This document shows, in pieces, positions 33,775 through 40,254 of a stretch of DNA of 43,057 nt. The notes under the pieces were generated by a model. The model saw only the letters and a list, made by a program, of their open reading frames with translations. It made no database searches and was not told where the DNA came from. Source of the DNA: Sedimentibacter hydroxybenzoicus DSM 7310 (GTDB taxonomy: Bacteria > Bacillota > Clostridia > Tissierellales > Sedimentibacteraceae); contig NZ_JACBNQ010000027.1 of NCBI RefSeq assembly GCF_013403245.1, positions 1-43,057 of the forward strand, read 5' to 3'. A program made the position numbers and the translations under genes. The first letter of the stretch is position 1. Every line of letters begins with the position of its first letter.

Positions 33775-35031
33775 TTGTTATCGTTTATTAGTATATTTAA
33801 CTTAATCATATTTATATTATTTACTGGATTTTATTTTTATCAATTTTATTATATTATAGTAGGTTTATTCAGAAAAAGTAAGGTATTAACTGCTAAGGTA
33901 AATCATAGATACGCAGTTGTTATTGCTGCAAGAAACGAAAGTGCTGTAATCAGTCAGCTGATCAGCAGTATAAAAAAGCAAAAATATCCGTCAGAATTAA
34001 TAGATATTTATGTTGTAGCAGACAATTGCACAGACAATACAGCACAAGTAGCAAAAGAATCCGGAGCTTATGTTTTTGAAAGATTTAACCGACAATATGT
34101 AGGAAAGGGTTACGCTTTAGATTACGCGTTTAAAGCTTTAATAAACAGCAATGAAAAATATGAAGGATATTTTATATTTGATGCTGATAATTTATTGGAC
34201 GAAAACTATATATCTGAAATGAACAAGGTATTTGATAATGGATACAAAATAGTTACGAGCTACAGAAATTCAAAAAATTATGATACGAATTGGCTGTCGG
34301 CCGGTTATTCGTTATGGTTTTTAAGAGAAGCCAAATATTTAAACAATTCAAGAATGATATTGAATACCGGATGTGCAATTTCAGGTACAGGATTTATGGT
34401 AAGTGATGAAATTATCAGAAAAAACAATGGTTGGAAGCATCATTTATTGACAGAAGACATAGAATTTTCGGTTGACAATGCAATACATGGCGAAAAAATC
34501 GGTTATTGCGGTTCGGCAGTATTGTATGACGAACAACCTTACTTATTTGAGCAATCATGGCATCAGAGATTGCGTTGGGCAAAAGGATTTTATCAGGTAT
34601 TTGCAAAATACGGCAAGGATTTGTTCAAATGCGCATTCATTAAGAGAAGCTTCTATTGCTATGATATGTTGGTTACAATTTCTCCGGCATTATTTTTGTC
34701 GCTGCTGAGTGTAGGTATAAATACGGCATTTTTAACAATAGGTATAATTAATATCGGAACATCTCCTGAAATTATCAGAGAAACATCATCTTCGATTTTA
34801 ATGTCCTTTGTTAATTCCTATTCAGTACTATTTGCAATAGGGTTAGTAACAACAATTTCAGAATGGAAACAAATTAATTCAACTTCATGGAATAAAATTA
34901 AATATATGTTTACATTCCCAATATTTATTTTCACCTACATTCCTATTTCAATCGTTGCATTGTTCAGGAAAATCGAGTGGAAGCCGATTACCCACAGCAT
35001 CGCCAAGTCAATAGAAGAAGTAAGACAATAA
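33775..35031 (+). CDS. Membrane-bound family 2 glycosyltransferase
   Basis: A 418-aa GT2 enzyme. An N-terminal membrane helix comes first (about residues 3-28), then the GT-A core: VVIAARNES (nucleotide-binding), YFIFDADNLLD (metal-binding DxD-like Asp), LTEDIEFS (catalytic Asp/ED), and QRLRW, the QxxRW motif of processive enzymes. Three to four C-terminal membrane helices follow. It probably extends a surface polysaccharide; the sugar is unknown. The start is TTG at 33775, 7 nt after GGAGG. Monocistronic with its own promoter and terminator. Confidence 0.9.
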   Translation: MLSFISIFNLIIFILFTGFYFYQFYYIIVGLFRKSKVLTAKVNHRYAVVIAARNESAVISQLISSIKKQKYPSELIDIYVVADNCTDNTAQVAKESGAYVFERFNRQYVGKGYALDYAFKALINSNEKYEGYFIFDADNLLDENYISEMNKVFDNGYKIVTSYRNSKNYDTNWLSAGYSLWFLREAKYLNNSRMILNTGCAISGTGFMVSDEIIRKNNGWKHHLLTEDIEFSVDNAIHGEKIGYCGSAVLYDEQPYLFEQSWHQRLRWAKGFYQVFAKYGKDLFKCAFIKRSFYCYDMLVTISPALFLSLLSVGINTAFLTIGIINIGTSPEIIRETSSSILMSFVNSYSVLFAIGLVTTISEWKQINSTSWNKIKYMFTFPIFIFTYIPISIVALFRKIEWKPITHSIAKSIEEVRQ

Positions 35032-35075
35032 AAAAAAGGATTTAAGGAAAGTCAAAGGTTCCTTAACTCCTTTTT
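35031..35075 (+). terminator. Terminator after the glycosyltransferase
   Basis: An interrupted stem pairs AAAAAGG..TTAAGGAA with TTCCTTAA.TCCTTTTT around a 9-nt loop. The stem ends in a T-run directly after the stop codon. Confidence 0.7.
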
Positions 35076-35083
35076 ACTAACAT

Positions 35084-35215
35084 TTAGGGGACGGACGCAT
35101 TTCGGGGACGGACCTTTTTGTGACTGCAGCCATAAAAAGGTCCGTCCCCAGAACGCTTTCCCCAGAACGCTTTGAGCCAAAAAGAACCGTCCCCTTTGGG
35201 TAGTCCCCTCAATTT
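35084..35215. repeat. Family A compound palindromic repeat
   Basis: The core hairpin is at 35104-35149: GGGGACGGACCTTTTTGTG pairs with CATAAAAAGGTCCGTCCCC around a CTGCAG-containing loop. The flanks carry ATTTAGGGGACGGA, CCCCAGAACGCTTTG (twice in shorter form) and AAAAAGAACCGTCCCC. The whole block recurs, slightly changed, at 36366-36483. It abuts and slightly overlaps the stop codon of the XRE gene. Confidence 0.8.
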
Positions 35216-35400
35216 GGTTCAAATAAGGAATCAACAGTAGTTTGCAGTGCTTTAGCCAAAGAAAATGCAAGAGTTAAGGTTGGATCATATTTGTTGTTTT
35301 CTATTGCGTTTATTGTTTGTCTTGTAACATTGCACATAACAGCAAGCTCGTCTTGTTTTATTTTTTTTGCTGTCCGGAGTTCTTTAATATGGTTTATCAT
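35209..35400 (-). CDS. XRE-family (Cro/CI type) regulator
   Basis: A 63-aa protein that is a single helix-turn-helix domain: IKELRTAKKIKQDELA (helices 1-2), VTRQTINAIENNKYDP (recognition helix and turn), then helix 4-5. It resembles the small YgzD-type regulators usually found beside a DUF3796/DUF2178-like small membrane protein, as here. The start overlaps the membrane gene's stop by 4 nt. It may repress its own promoter. Confidence 0.9.
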   Translation of the reverse strand: MINHIKELRTAKKIKQDELAVMCNVTRQTINAIENNKYDPTLTLAFSLAKALQTTVDSLFEPN

Positions 35401-35717
35401 AGTGAGCCACCATATTTCCTTGTATTAATTATTAAAATAATTCCAAGTATGATATAGCTGAGAAGTACCGGCTCAATATATATTCCTTCTTTGAAACTAT
35501 TCCACCACACCTGGTAAGTATCCTGAAGAATCCATTTAATGATCAGAGATAAAGTTTGCAGAACAGTAATTGCAATAAAGGAATCTGCCATAGATTTCTT
35601 TACAATCCATTTTGAACGTTCATCTTTCCTTTTTAAGAATGCAAAAAAAATTGCTCGCAAACTAACAATAAACATAAAAACAGATACTAATAAAACAAAA
35701 ATGCCGATATAACGCAT
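35397..35717 (-). CDS. Small membrane protein partnered with the XRE regulator
   Basis: A 106-aa protein with three membrane helices (about residues 3-27, 45-65 and 80-98). The loop after helix 1 is positively charged (FLKRKDERSKWIVKK). The KRKDER..W element is seen in small proteins found with XRE regulators (DUF2178-like), though I am unsure of the exact family. GGAGG precedes ATG. Translation is coupled to the regulator by a 4-nt overlap. A role in sensing or resisting a membrane-active compound is a guess. Confidence 0.75.
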   Translation of the reverse strand: MRYIGIFVLLVSVFMFIVSLRAIFFAFLKRKDERSKWIVKKSMADSFIAITVLQTLSLIIKWILQDTYQVWWNSFKEGIYIEPVLLSYIILGIILIINTRKYGGSL

Positions 35718-35734
35718 AACAAAGCCTCCAATGT

Positions 35735-35783
35735 CAAAATGTTTTTACATTTTCAGTATAGGGACTTTTGTATTTAATGTCAA
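35735..35783 (-). promoter_or_regulatory. Promoter and possible operator of the XRE operon
   Basis: TTGACA (35778-35783) and TATACT (35755-35760) are 17 nt apart on the minus strand. Just downstream, AAAATGT...ACATTTT (about 35735-35752) is a near-perfect palindrome, placed where a repressor would block transcription, so it may be the XRE operator. A related ATGTAAAAAACT lies upstream of the -35 box. Confidence 0.65.
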
Positions 35784-35828
35784 GAGTTTTTTACATTAAT
35801 ATTTACCTCGTATTTTATTAGAAATTAA

Positions 35829-35872
35829 GTGTAACACTTGTCTTACTTTTGCAATATACTAATACAGGACTT
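35829..35872. repeat. 44-bp direct repeat, left copy
   Basis: GTGTAACACTTGTCTTACTT begins a block that recurs at 37327-37370 with about five mismatches. The two copies are in the same direction and enclose about 1.45 kb holding a membrane ORF, a peptide gene and the toxin-antitoxin pair. No target-site duplication or transposase is visible. Confidence 0.7.
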
Positions 35873-35888
35873 GGAATGACTCGCCAAA

Positions 35889-35959
35889 GGGACGTTTTGT
35901 TTGGCATACTTTATAAAAAATTATATGAACTTTATTTAATGTCGAACAAAACGTCCCCT
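35889..35959. repeat. Family A-like inverted repeat
   Basis: GGGACGTTTTGTT (35889-35901) and AACAAAACGTCCCC (35945-35958) are inverted arms with a 43-nt loop. The ends match the family A GGGACG/CGTCCCC signature. Confidence 0.6.
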
Positions 35960-35963
35960 TGCC

Positions 35964-36263
35964 TCATTTGTTTTTGTATATATTATTTAAATCTTTGTTT
36001 TTGTATATGTTTCTTAAATCTTTGTCAAAATATCTTAAAAAAGGTAGTAACGATATTTGTAATAATAAAAATACCCAAATATCCAAATTAAGAATGTTAA
36101 CAATAAATTGATTCAGAGATAAAAATATACTTAACAAACTTGTGTATATATACATAATAAATATTTTGTTCTCAAATTCTTTATACATTGGAATATATCT
36201 TATAAACCAAATTAAATGCGGTAATATAAACCCAAATAATAAAGATATGTTACGAGTATCCAT
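35964..36263 (-). CDS. Possible small membrane protein, 99 aa
   Basis: A 99-aa ORF with three likely membrane helices (about residues 6-22, 33-52 and 62-78) and a lysine/asparagine-rich tail in which DLRNIYKNK and DLNNIYKNK repeat in tandem. It has no clear ribosome site of its own; its ATG overlaps the end of the 26-codon peptide gene, so it would be translated by coupling. I do not recognise it. It lies in the repeat-bounded segment, and its base composition is very AT-rich, so it may be a decaying or recently gained gene. Confidence 0.4.
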   Translation of the reverse strand: MDTRNISLLFGFILPHLIWFIRYIPMYKEFENKIFIMYIYTSLLSIFLSLNQFIVNILNLDIWVFLLLQISLLPFLRYFDKDLRNIYKNKDLNNIYKNK

Positions 36264-36330
36264 AATTATTAATTGTATTAAGCATTAACATTAAAACCAA
36301 AAACATAGATATAACTTTTTTTAATCTCAT
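36250..36330 (-). CDS. 26-residue signal-peptide-like ORF
   Basis: ATG at 36330 stands behind AAAGGAGTGTATTT, a strong ribosome site. The product starts MRLKKVISMFLVLMLML and stops after NNYGYS. Basic start and hydrophobic core look like a complete signal peptide or tiny membrane peptide. The 99-aa ORF starts inside its last codons in another frame. It may be a true peptide, a leader for the next ORF, or the remains of an exported protein gene broken by a stop. Confidence 0.4.
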   Translation of the reverse strand: MRLKKVISMFLVLMLMLNTINNYGYS

Positions 36331-36365
36331 AAATACACTCCTTTATATTTTTTACTTTTAACGTT

Positions 36366-36483
36366 TAGGGGAACGTTTAGGGGACGGACCTTTTCGTGCT
36401 GCAGCCACAAAAAGGTCCGTCCCCAGAACGCTTTGAGACAAAAAGAACCGTCCCCTCTGGGTTTGTCCCCTCTGGGTTTCCTC
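36366..36483. repeat. Family A compound palindromic repeat
   Basis: The core hairpin 36380-36424 pairs GGGGACGGACCTTTTCGTG with CACAAAAAGGTCCGTCCCC around CTGCAGC. It is followed by AGAACGCTTTGAGACAAAAA, GAACCGTCCCCTCTGGG and TTTGTCCCCTCTGGGTTTCC, the last unit being the part seen at 1-59. Nearly the same block is at 35084-35215. Confidence 0.8.
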
Positions 36484-36589
36484 CATGGGTTTCCTCCATA
36501 AATTATCATAACTTCCTCCGTTATATTAAAAAAGTGTCTTTTGGTATATTTACAAGCTAAGGAACCAAAAGCTTTTTAATTCCTTTTTG

Positions 36590-36913
36590 CTATTCAATGA
36601 AACTAATGAGTAAGTTCTTAGCTTTATCAAGTATATCATGCGGAATGCGTTCTACAAACTCATAATTCCGTGCCTTTACATCTAAAATACGAGCTTGATC
36701 ACAGAGTATCACTCCTGTTGTTTTTGTTCTGTCATCCAGTAATATATGAAAAATGTGCTTTTTGTCAGTACGTGTTATTGGGCATACCATGTACATACTT
36801 GAAAATCTGTTAAATGTGTTATTACTAACAACCAATGCCGGTCTCCGACCCTTTTGTTCGTGACCGCTTTGAGGGTCGAAATCAACAAAAATTATATCAC
36901 CTTGATTTACCAT
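36590..36913 (-). CDS. mazF: MazF/PemK-type toxin
   Basis: A 107-aa protein with the PemK-like SH3-type barrel: GDIIFVDFDPQSGHEQKGRRPALVVSNNTFN (about residues 5-35) includes the conserved Arg, and MVCPITRTDK and VILCDQARILDV carry the Thr and Gln/Arg of the active site. Such toxins are sequence-specific mRNA endonucleases. It overlaps the upstream RelB-type antitoxin by 7 nt. An AAGGAA/TTCCTT hairpin (36559-36585) lies just after its stop and may terminate the unit. Length is normal. Confidence 0.92.
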   Translation of the reverse strand: MVNQGDIIFVDFDPQSGHEQKGRRPALVVSNNTFNRFSSMYMVCPITRTDKKHIFHILLDDRTKTTGVILCDQARILDVKARNYEFVERIPHDILDKAKNLLISFIE

Positions 36914-37203
36914 ACTTCTTCACCTACCGGCTTACCCCAATCTATTTCAGTTGGTTTTTCATCACTTTGACTTGCTTCCTTAAGTATAGTTTCAATATCT
37001 TTTTCATAATACTCTTCAATATATCTGTCCAATGATTTTCGTTCAATTTTTGGCTGAAATGGTATTGCCTGCTCTCGCAGTGCTTGCTTAACAAAAGTAT
37101 TTATTGCTGTTGTAAAATTAAATCCTAATGCATTAAATAAAGCATCCGCTTTTTCCTTAACCTCTTTATCCATACGAATATTTACATTTATTTGCTGTGC
37201 CAT
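36907..37203 (-). CDS. RelB/DinJ-family antitoxin
   Basis: A 98-aa protein. Its N-terminal ribbon-helix-helix (INVNIRMDKEVKEKADALF...FTTAINTFVKQAL) is the RelB/DinJ fold, and the acidic, flexible C-terminus (ETILKEASQSDEKPTEIDW) should bind the toxin. It should dimerise, bind its own promoter and neutralise the MazF-type partner. RelB/DinJ antitoxins more often pair with RelE/YafQ toxins, so this pair is a mixed one. The frame runs further upstream, but ATG at 37203 after AAGAAGGTG is the natural start. Confidence 0.88.
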   Translation of the reverse strand: MAQQINVNIRMDKEVKEKADALFNALGFNFTTAINTFVKQALREQAIPFQPKIERKSLDRYIEEYYEKDIETILKEASQSDEKPTEIDWGKPVGEEVW

Positions 37204-37233
37204 TATATACACCTTCTTTCTTTTATTATATAA

Positions 37234-37262
37234 ATTATATATAATATTATGTGCATTGTCAA
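37234..37262 (-). promoter_or_regulatory. Consensus promoter of the toxin-antitoxin pair
   Basis: TTGACA (37257-37262) and TATAAT (37234-37239) are 17 nt apart on the minus strand, 30 nt before the antitoxin ATG. The spacer and flanks are palindromic ATATTATATATAAT, which could be the antitoxin operator. Confidence 0.8.
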
Positions 37263-37326
37263 TAAATTTATGCATTTGAATATTTCTATTTATGTTTTAA
37301 TCTTATAAAAAACATATCCTTCTCAG

Positions 37327-37370
37327 GTGTAACACTTGTCTTACTTCCGCAATATAATAATATAAGACTC
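37327..37370. repeat. 44-bp direct repeat, right copy
   Basis: The same block as at 35829-35872 (GTGTAACACTTGTCTTACTT, then GCAATATA..AATA.A.GACT) with about five mismatches. It lies upstream of the toxin-antitoxin promoter. The stretch 37371-37599 that follows shows no gene or structure I can name. Confidence 0.7.
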
Positions 37371-37599
37371 ATAGTACCTTTGAATATAGATATGTCTTCA
37401 GAACGCAGGGAGCAACTGCATAATTTGTATTAATTTATACAGTTTTCAAAAAATCCAAACTGGAATTTTTTTAGGGGTTTTCTCTCTGACTGGTATACTT
37501 TTTCGCATCATAAATTTATGTATATATTGAAATTTGCACACTTGTAATAAAATGGAATCTCGAAAAATATTTATACACGATTCACATATATATGCATTG

Positions 37600-37712
37600 C
37601 ACGATTTGGTAGCAGAAGCAAAAATCACCGTTTGCACATCCTTGACACCCTTCCTACTACCAAGACCCATAACGGACTTTCACCGTCAAGCTGTCTCCCA
37701 TGCTGGGTACAC
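37600..37712 (-). mobile_element. Probable 5' fragment of a group II intron
   Basis: On the minus strand the sequence begins GTGTACCCAGCATGGGAGAC, then GCTTGACGGTGAAAGTCCG, TTATGGGTCTTGGTAGTAGG and AAGGGTGTCAAGG. The GTGY-type start, the GCATGGG hairpin and the GGTGAAAGTCC element are typical of the 5' part (domain I) of bacterial group II introns. It starts directly behind the T-run of the ora terminator, the preferred target of group IIC introns. No reverse-transcriptase ORF or domain V is seen, so this would be a truncated remnant. Confidence 0.5.
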
Positions 37713-37746
37713 AAAAAAATACCAATACTTTTGCACTGGTATTTTT
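37713..37746 (-). terminator. Terminator of the ora operon
   Basis: On the minus strand AAAAATACCA and TGGTATTTTT form a 10-bp stem with a 12-nt loop, ending in seven T's. It lies about 80 nt beyond the orr stop and ends exactly where the intron-like sequence starts. Confidence 0.75.
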
Positions 37747-37791
37747 AATATATATATTATGAATATTGGTCATACGATCTAAGAATAGCAA

Positions 37792-37821
37792 ACGGTACCT
37801 CTTCTGACACCGTCCCCTAAA
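37792..37821. repeat. Degenerate family A fragment
   Basis: CCGTCCCCTAAATG is the reverse complement of the CATTTAGGGGACGG end of the repeat at 35084. ACGGT...ACCGT flank it as short arms. It lies just after the orr stop codon. Confidence 0.5.
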
Positions 37822-37826
37822 TGCTT

Positions 37827-38894
37827 TTACTTGTATTCCTTTTCCACGTAGGAGCTCGTTGATGCTCTTAGAAGTGATGAATACTCTACTTTAAATTTCA
37901 CAATGTCCCCCACCTTGTAATTGCTTTCTGTTTTATCAGCATTTACAATCAGGTGATCGGAGCTTGCACCTAAAATTGATATACTTGGGTCTATAGGATG
38001 CAGGTGGTCAGGATCTACGTCCTGTCTTCCTACTGCTATTATGGCCCTTTTAATTACACCTAAATCTTCATAAACCGGTCTGTTGCCGAAAGCATCTACT
38101 CCTGTTTCTCCAACAGGCAAGGATTGTTTTTCTTTTAATTCTATTATTTCTGCTTCCAAAGTAAATGCATCATCATAGAAGCCTTCAAGCATCTGACTGT
38201 ATGCGGTTTCATCTCCCAGTAAAAATGCTTCGCCAACCCTGAGGTTGTTAATTCCTTCCGATAGTTCGTTTTTACCTATTAAATAAACAGAGCTCGAATT
38301 TCCGCCCGAAATCATTTGTAGCTTAATATTGAACTTCGTTTCAATTTTATGCGCAATATCAACAAGTATTGAGAGATTTTCTTTTTTAGGTATTACCGCT
38401 CCGTAACAGGTCAGGTTGACACCTAATCCGAACAGTTCAATATTTTCAAGCTTAAGTATTTCTTCAACCGAATGATAAATTTCATCTTCGTTTTCAAAGA
38501 AAATACCTTCTCTTAAATCACCCAGATCTATCATAAGAAGTATTTTATGCTTCTTATTTAATCTGCCTGCAGCATCATTTAATTTTTTGATAGTTTCTAT
38601 TTCGGAATTCAGGGATATGTCAGCATAACGCACCACATCATCGGCTTCTGAAATCATAGGCAGGCGCAAAAGAACTCTTTCCTTTGTTGTGCCTTCATAT
38701 TTTTTCAGATTTTGTATCCTTGAATCTGCAAGATAATCAATGTCTGACTCTTCAAGCAGCTTGTATATTTCCATGTCGGCACAGTAGCCTTTTGTAACTA
38801 TCATCAAGGAGCATCCCGAGCCTTTTACCATTTCAATTGTTTTATTAAGGTTGTTTTTTACTTTATTTAAATCAATCACTAATTTAGGATACAT
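37827..38894 (-). CDS. orr: Ornithine racemase
   Basis: A 355-aa fold-type III PLP enzyme (alanine racemase N-terminal-like barrel). The PLP Lys lies in LMIVTKGYCAD (about residue 35), and the phosphate/barrel elements LLMIDLGDLREGI, LGVNLTCYGA, MISGGNSSSVYL and NNLRVGEAFLLGD are in order. In amino-acid-fermenting clostridia this enzyme converts L- to D-ornithine, the substrate of OraSE. It is the last gene of the ora operon, 1 nt after the reactivase-like gene. Family similarity alone could suggest another racemase; context decides. Confidence 0.92.
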   Translation of the reverse strand: MYPKLVIDLNKVKNNLNKTIEMVKGSGCSLMIVTKGYCADMEIYKLLEESDIDYLADSRIQNLKKYEGTTKERVLLRLPMISEADDVVRYADISLNSEIETIKKLNDAAGRLNKKHKILLMIDLGDLREGIFFENEDEIYHSVEEILKLENIELFGLGVNLTCYGAVIPKKENLSILVDIAHKIETKFNIKLQMISGGNSSSVYLIGKNELSEGINNLRVGEAFLLGDETAYSQMLEGFYDDAFTLEAEIIELKEKQSLPVGETGVDAFGNRPVYEDLGVIKRAIIAVGRQDVDPDHLHPIDPSISILGASSDHLIVNADKTESNYKVGDIVKFKVEYSSLLRASTSSYVEKEYK

Positions 38895-38895
38895 T

Positions 38896-40254
38896 TTATT
38901 CTCCTATTCTTAAGCTTTTTTTCATTAATAATAAAGCGTCATCGTGATAGCTTTTCGATAAAACCCCTAATGATGACAATATATAATCTTCATCTATCAA
39001 GACTACGGCAGTTTCGGAGGGATATAATTCCTTTTCCTTACCATGGGTTTTGATTTTTTCCAAGATTTTCTTTTTGTTGGGCAGTCTTGTTAATGCCCCG
39101 CCTGTACCGATGATGTATTTAACAGCTGTTAAATCCTTACCTTCAGCCACAGTTTTTTTTCCTGAAGCAGTATAGAAATATCTCAGGTGACCTGCATGCC
39201 TTTCTAAGGATGTTAAAACCGCTTCTGTCGTAATTCGTTCTACAAACTCTTTTTCTCTTTCTGAAGCCGGAATTGGTCTATAGTCTGCTAAAATTTCGTC
39301 TGCGTCGGGAAATTCCTTTCTCAGATTATCAATTCCTATTTTTTCAACAACATGATTTACATTGACATAGACACCAAGATCTCCTTCAACAGTTCTTTTA
39401 GCTTCCGGCTCGGGACTTAATAAAATTAAATTTACTTCCTCAGAGCCCTGAGTTACGGAATGAACATCAGTGGTTGCGCCTCCCACATCAAATATAATCA
39501 AATCTCCTAAATCTTCCTTCAATACCTTGGCTGCCTCCATTACCGCACCCGGTGTGGGAATTATGGGACCTTTAACAAGCTCTCTCACCTTAGACATACC
39601 TGCAGCATGAATTATATGCTCCTCGAAAGCATCCTGAATAATCTTACGTGTGGGCTCTACAACCAATGTATCTATTTTCGGATATACATTTTCTACTATA
39701 TAAACCTGATTGTCGGCTTCCTCACACATCAGCCTTACTTCTTCCTGGTTTTCAATATTGCCTGCATAAATTATAGGGATATTTAAACCCATTGAAAGTA
39801 TCATTTCCAAATTATGAAGTGCGGTATCCCTTTCGCCGTAATCTACACCGCCTGCAACAAGTATTATATTAGGCATAATTTCCTGAATCTTTTTTAAATC
39901 CGTTCTTCTCATCTTGCCTGAGGTTATCATTTTTATGATTCCTCCGGCTCCTAAAGCAGCTTCCTTAGCTGCTCTTACAGTCATATCGTAAACAAGACCA
40001 TGAACGGTCATTTTCAAACCGCCTGCAGCACTACTTGTAGCCAACATATCATCCCATGTTAATTCATCTGTACGCAAGTTATTCTTCAGGTCATCTATGG
40101 CTCCCTTGAGTCCAACAGTAACATCTCCTTGAAGCACAGACGTAGGAGCTTGCCCCTGTCCTACAAACGCAGGACAGGATGTGCCAATACCGTTAAAGGC
40201 ATTTACTACTGTAGTGGTGCTGCCTATTTCAGCTACCAATACATTAATTTTCAT
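38896..40254 (-). CDS. GlmL/MutL-type reactivase-like protein of the ornithine operon
   Basis: A 452-aa actin-like ATPase. The phosphate 1 motif is LVAEIGSTTTVVNAF at the N-terminus, and LIIFDVGGATTDVHSV (about residue 250) is the second phosphate motif; GTGGALTRLP is near the C-terminus. It belongs to the MutL/GlmL family found beside B12-dependent mutases (glutamate mutase GlmL) and is thought to swap damaged cobalamin for fresh adenosylcobalamin. It shares one base with the oraE stop and sits 1 nt from orr. Its role as ornithine aminomutase reactivase is inferred. Confidence 0.88.
   Translation of the reverse strand: MKINVLVAEIGSTTTVVNAFNGIGTSCPAFVGQGQAPTSVLQGDVTVGLKGAIDDLKNNLRTDELTWDDMLATSSAAGGLKMTVHGLVYDMTVRAAKEAALGAGGIIKMITSGKMRRTDLKKIQEIMPNIILVAGGVDYGERDTALHNLEMILSMGLNIPIIYAGNIENQEEVRLMCEEADNQVYIVENVYPKIDTLVVEPTRKIIQDAFEEHIIHAAGMSKVRELVKGPIIPTPGAVMEAAKVLKEDLGDLIIFDVGGATTDVHSVTQGSEEVNLILLSPEPEAKRTVEGDLGVYVNVNHVVEKIGIDNLRKEFPDADEILADYRPIPASEREKEFVERITTEAVLTSLERHAGHLRYFYTASGKKTVAEGKDLTAVKYIIGTGGALTRLPNKKKILEKIKTHGKEKELYPSETAVVLIDEDYILSSLGVLSKSYHDDALLLMKKSLRIGE

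Noticed and set aside
35084-36483. Repeated blocks as a CRISPR array
   Set aside because: Copies are far apart, palindromic and not separated by regular unique spacers; no cas genes are present.
37446-37670. 74-aa minus-strand ORF as a gene
   Set aside because: It runs through the intron-like sequence, has no good ribosome site and its composition is not protein-like.
37534-37782. 82-aa plus-strand ORF as a gene
   Set aside because: It overlaps the intron fragment and terminator on the other strand and lacks a ribosome site.
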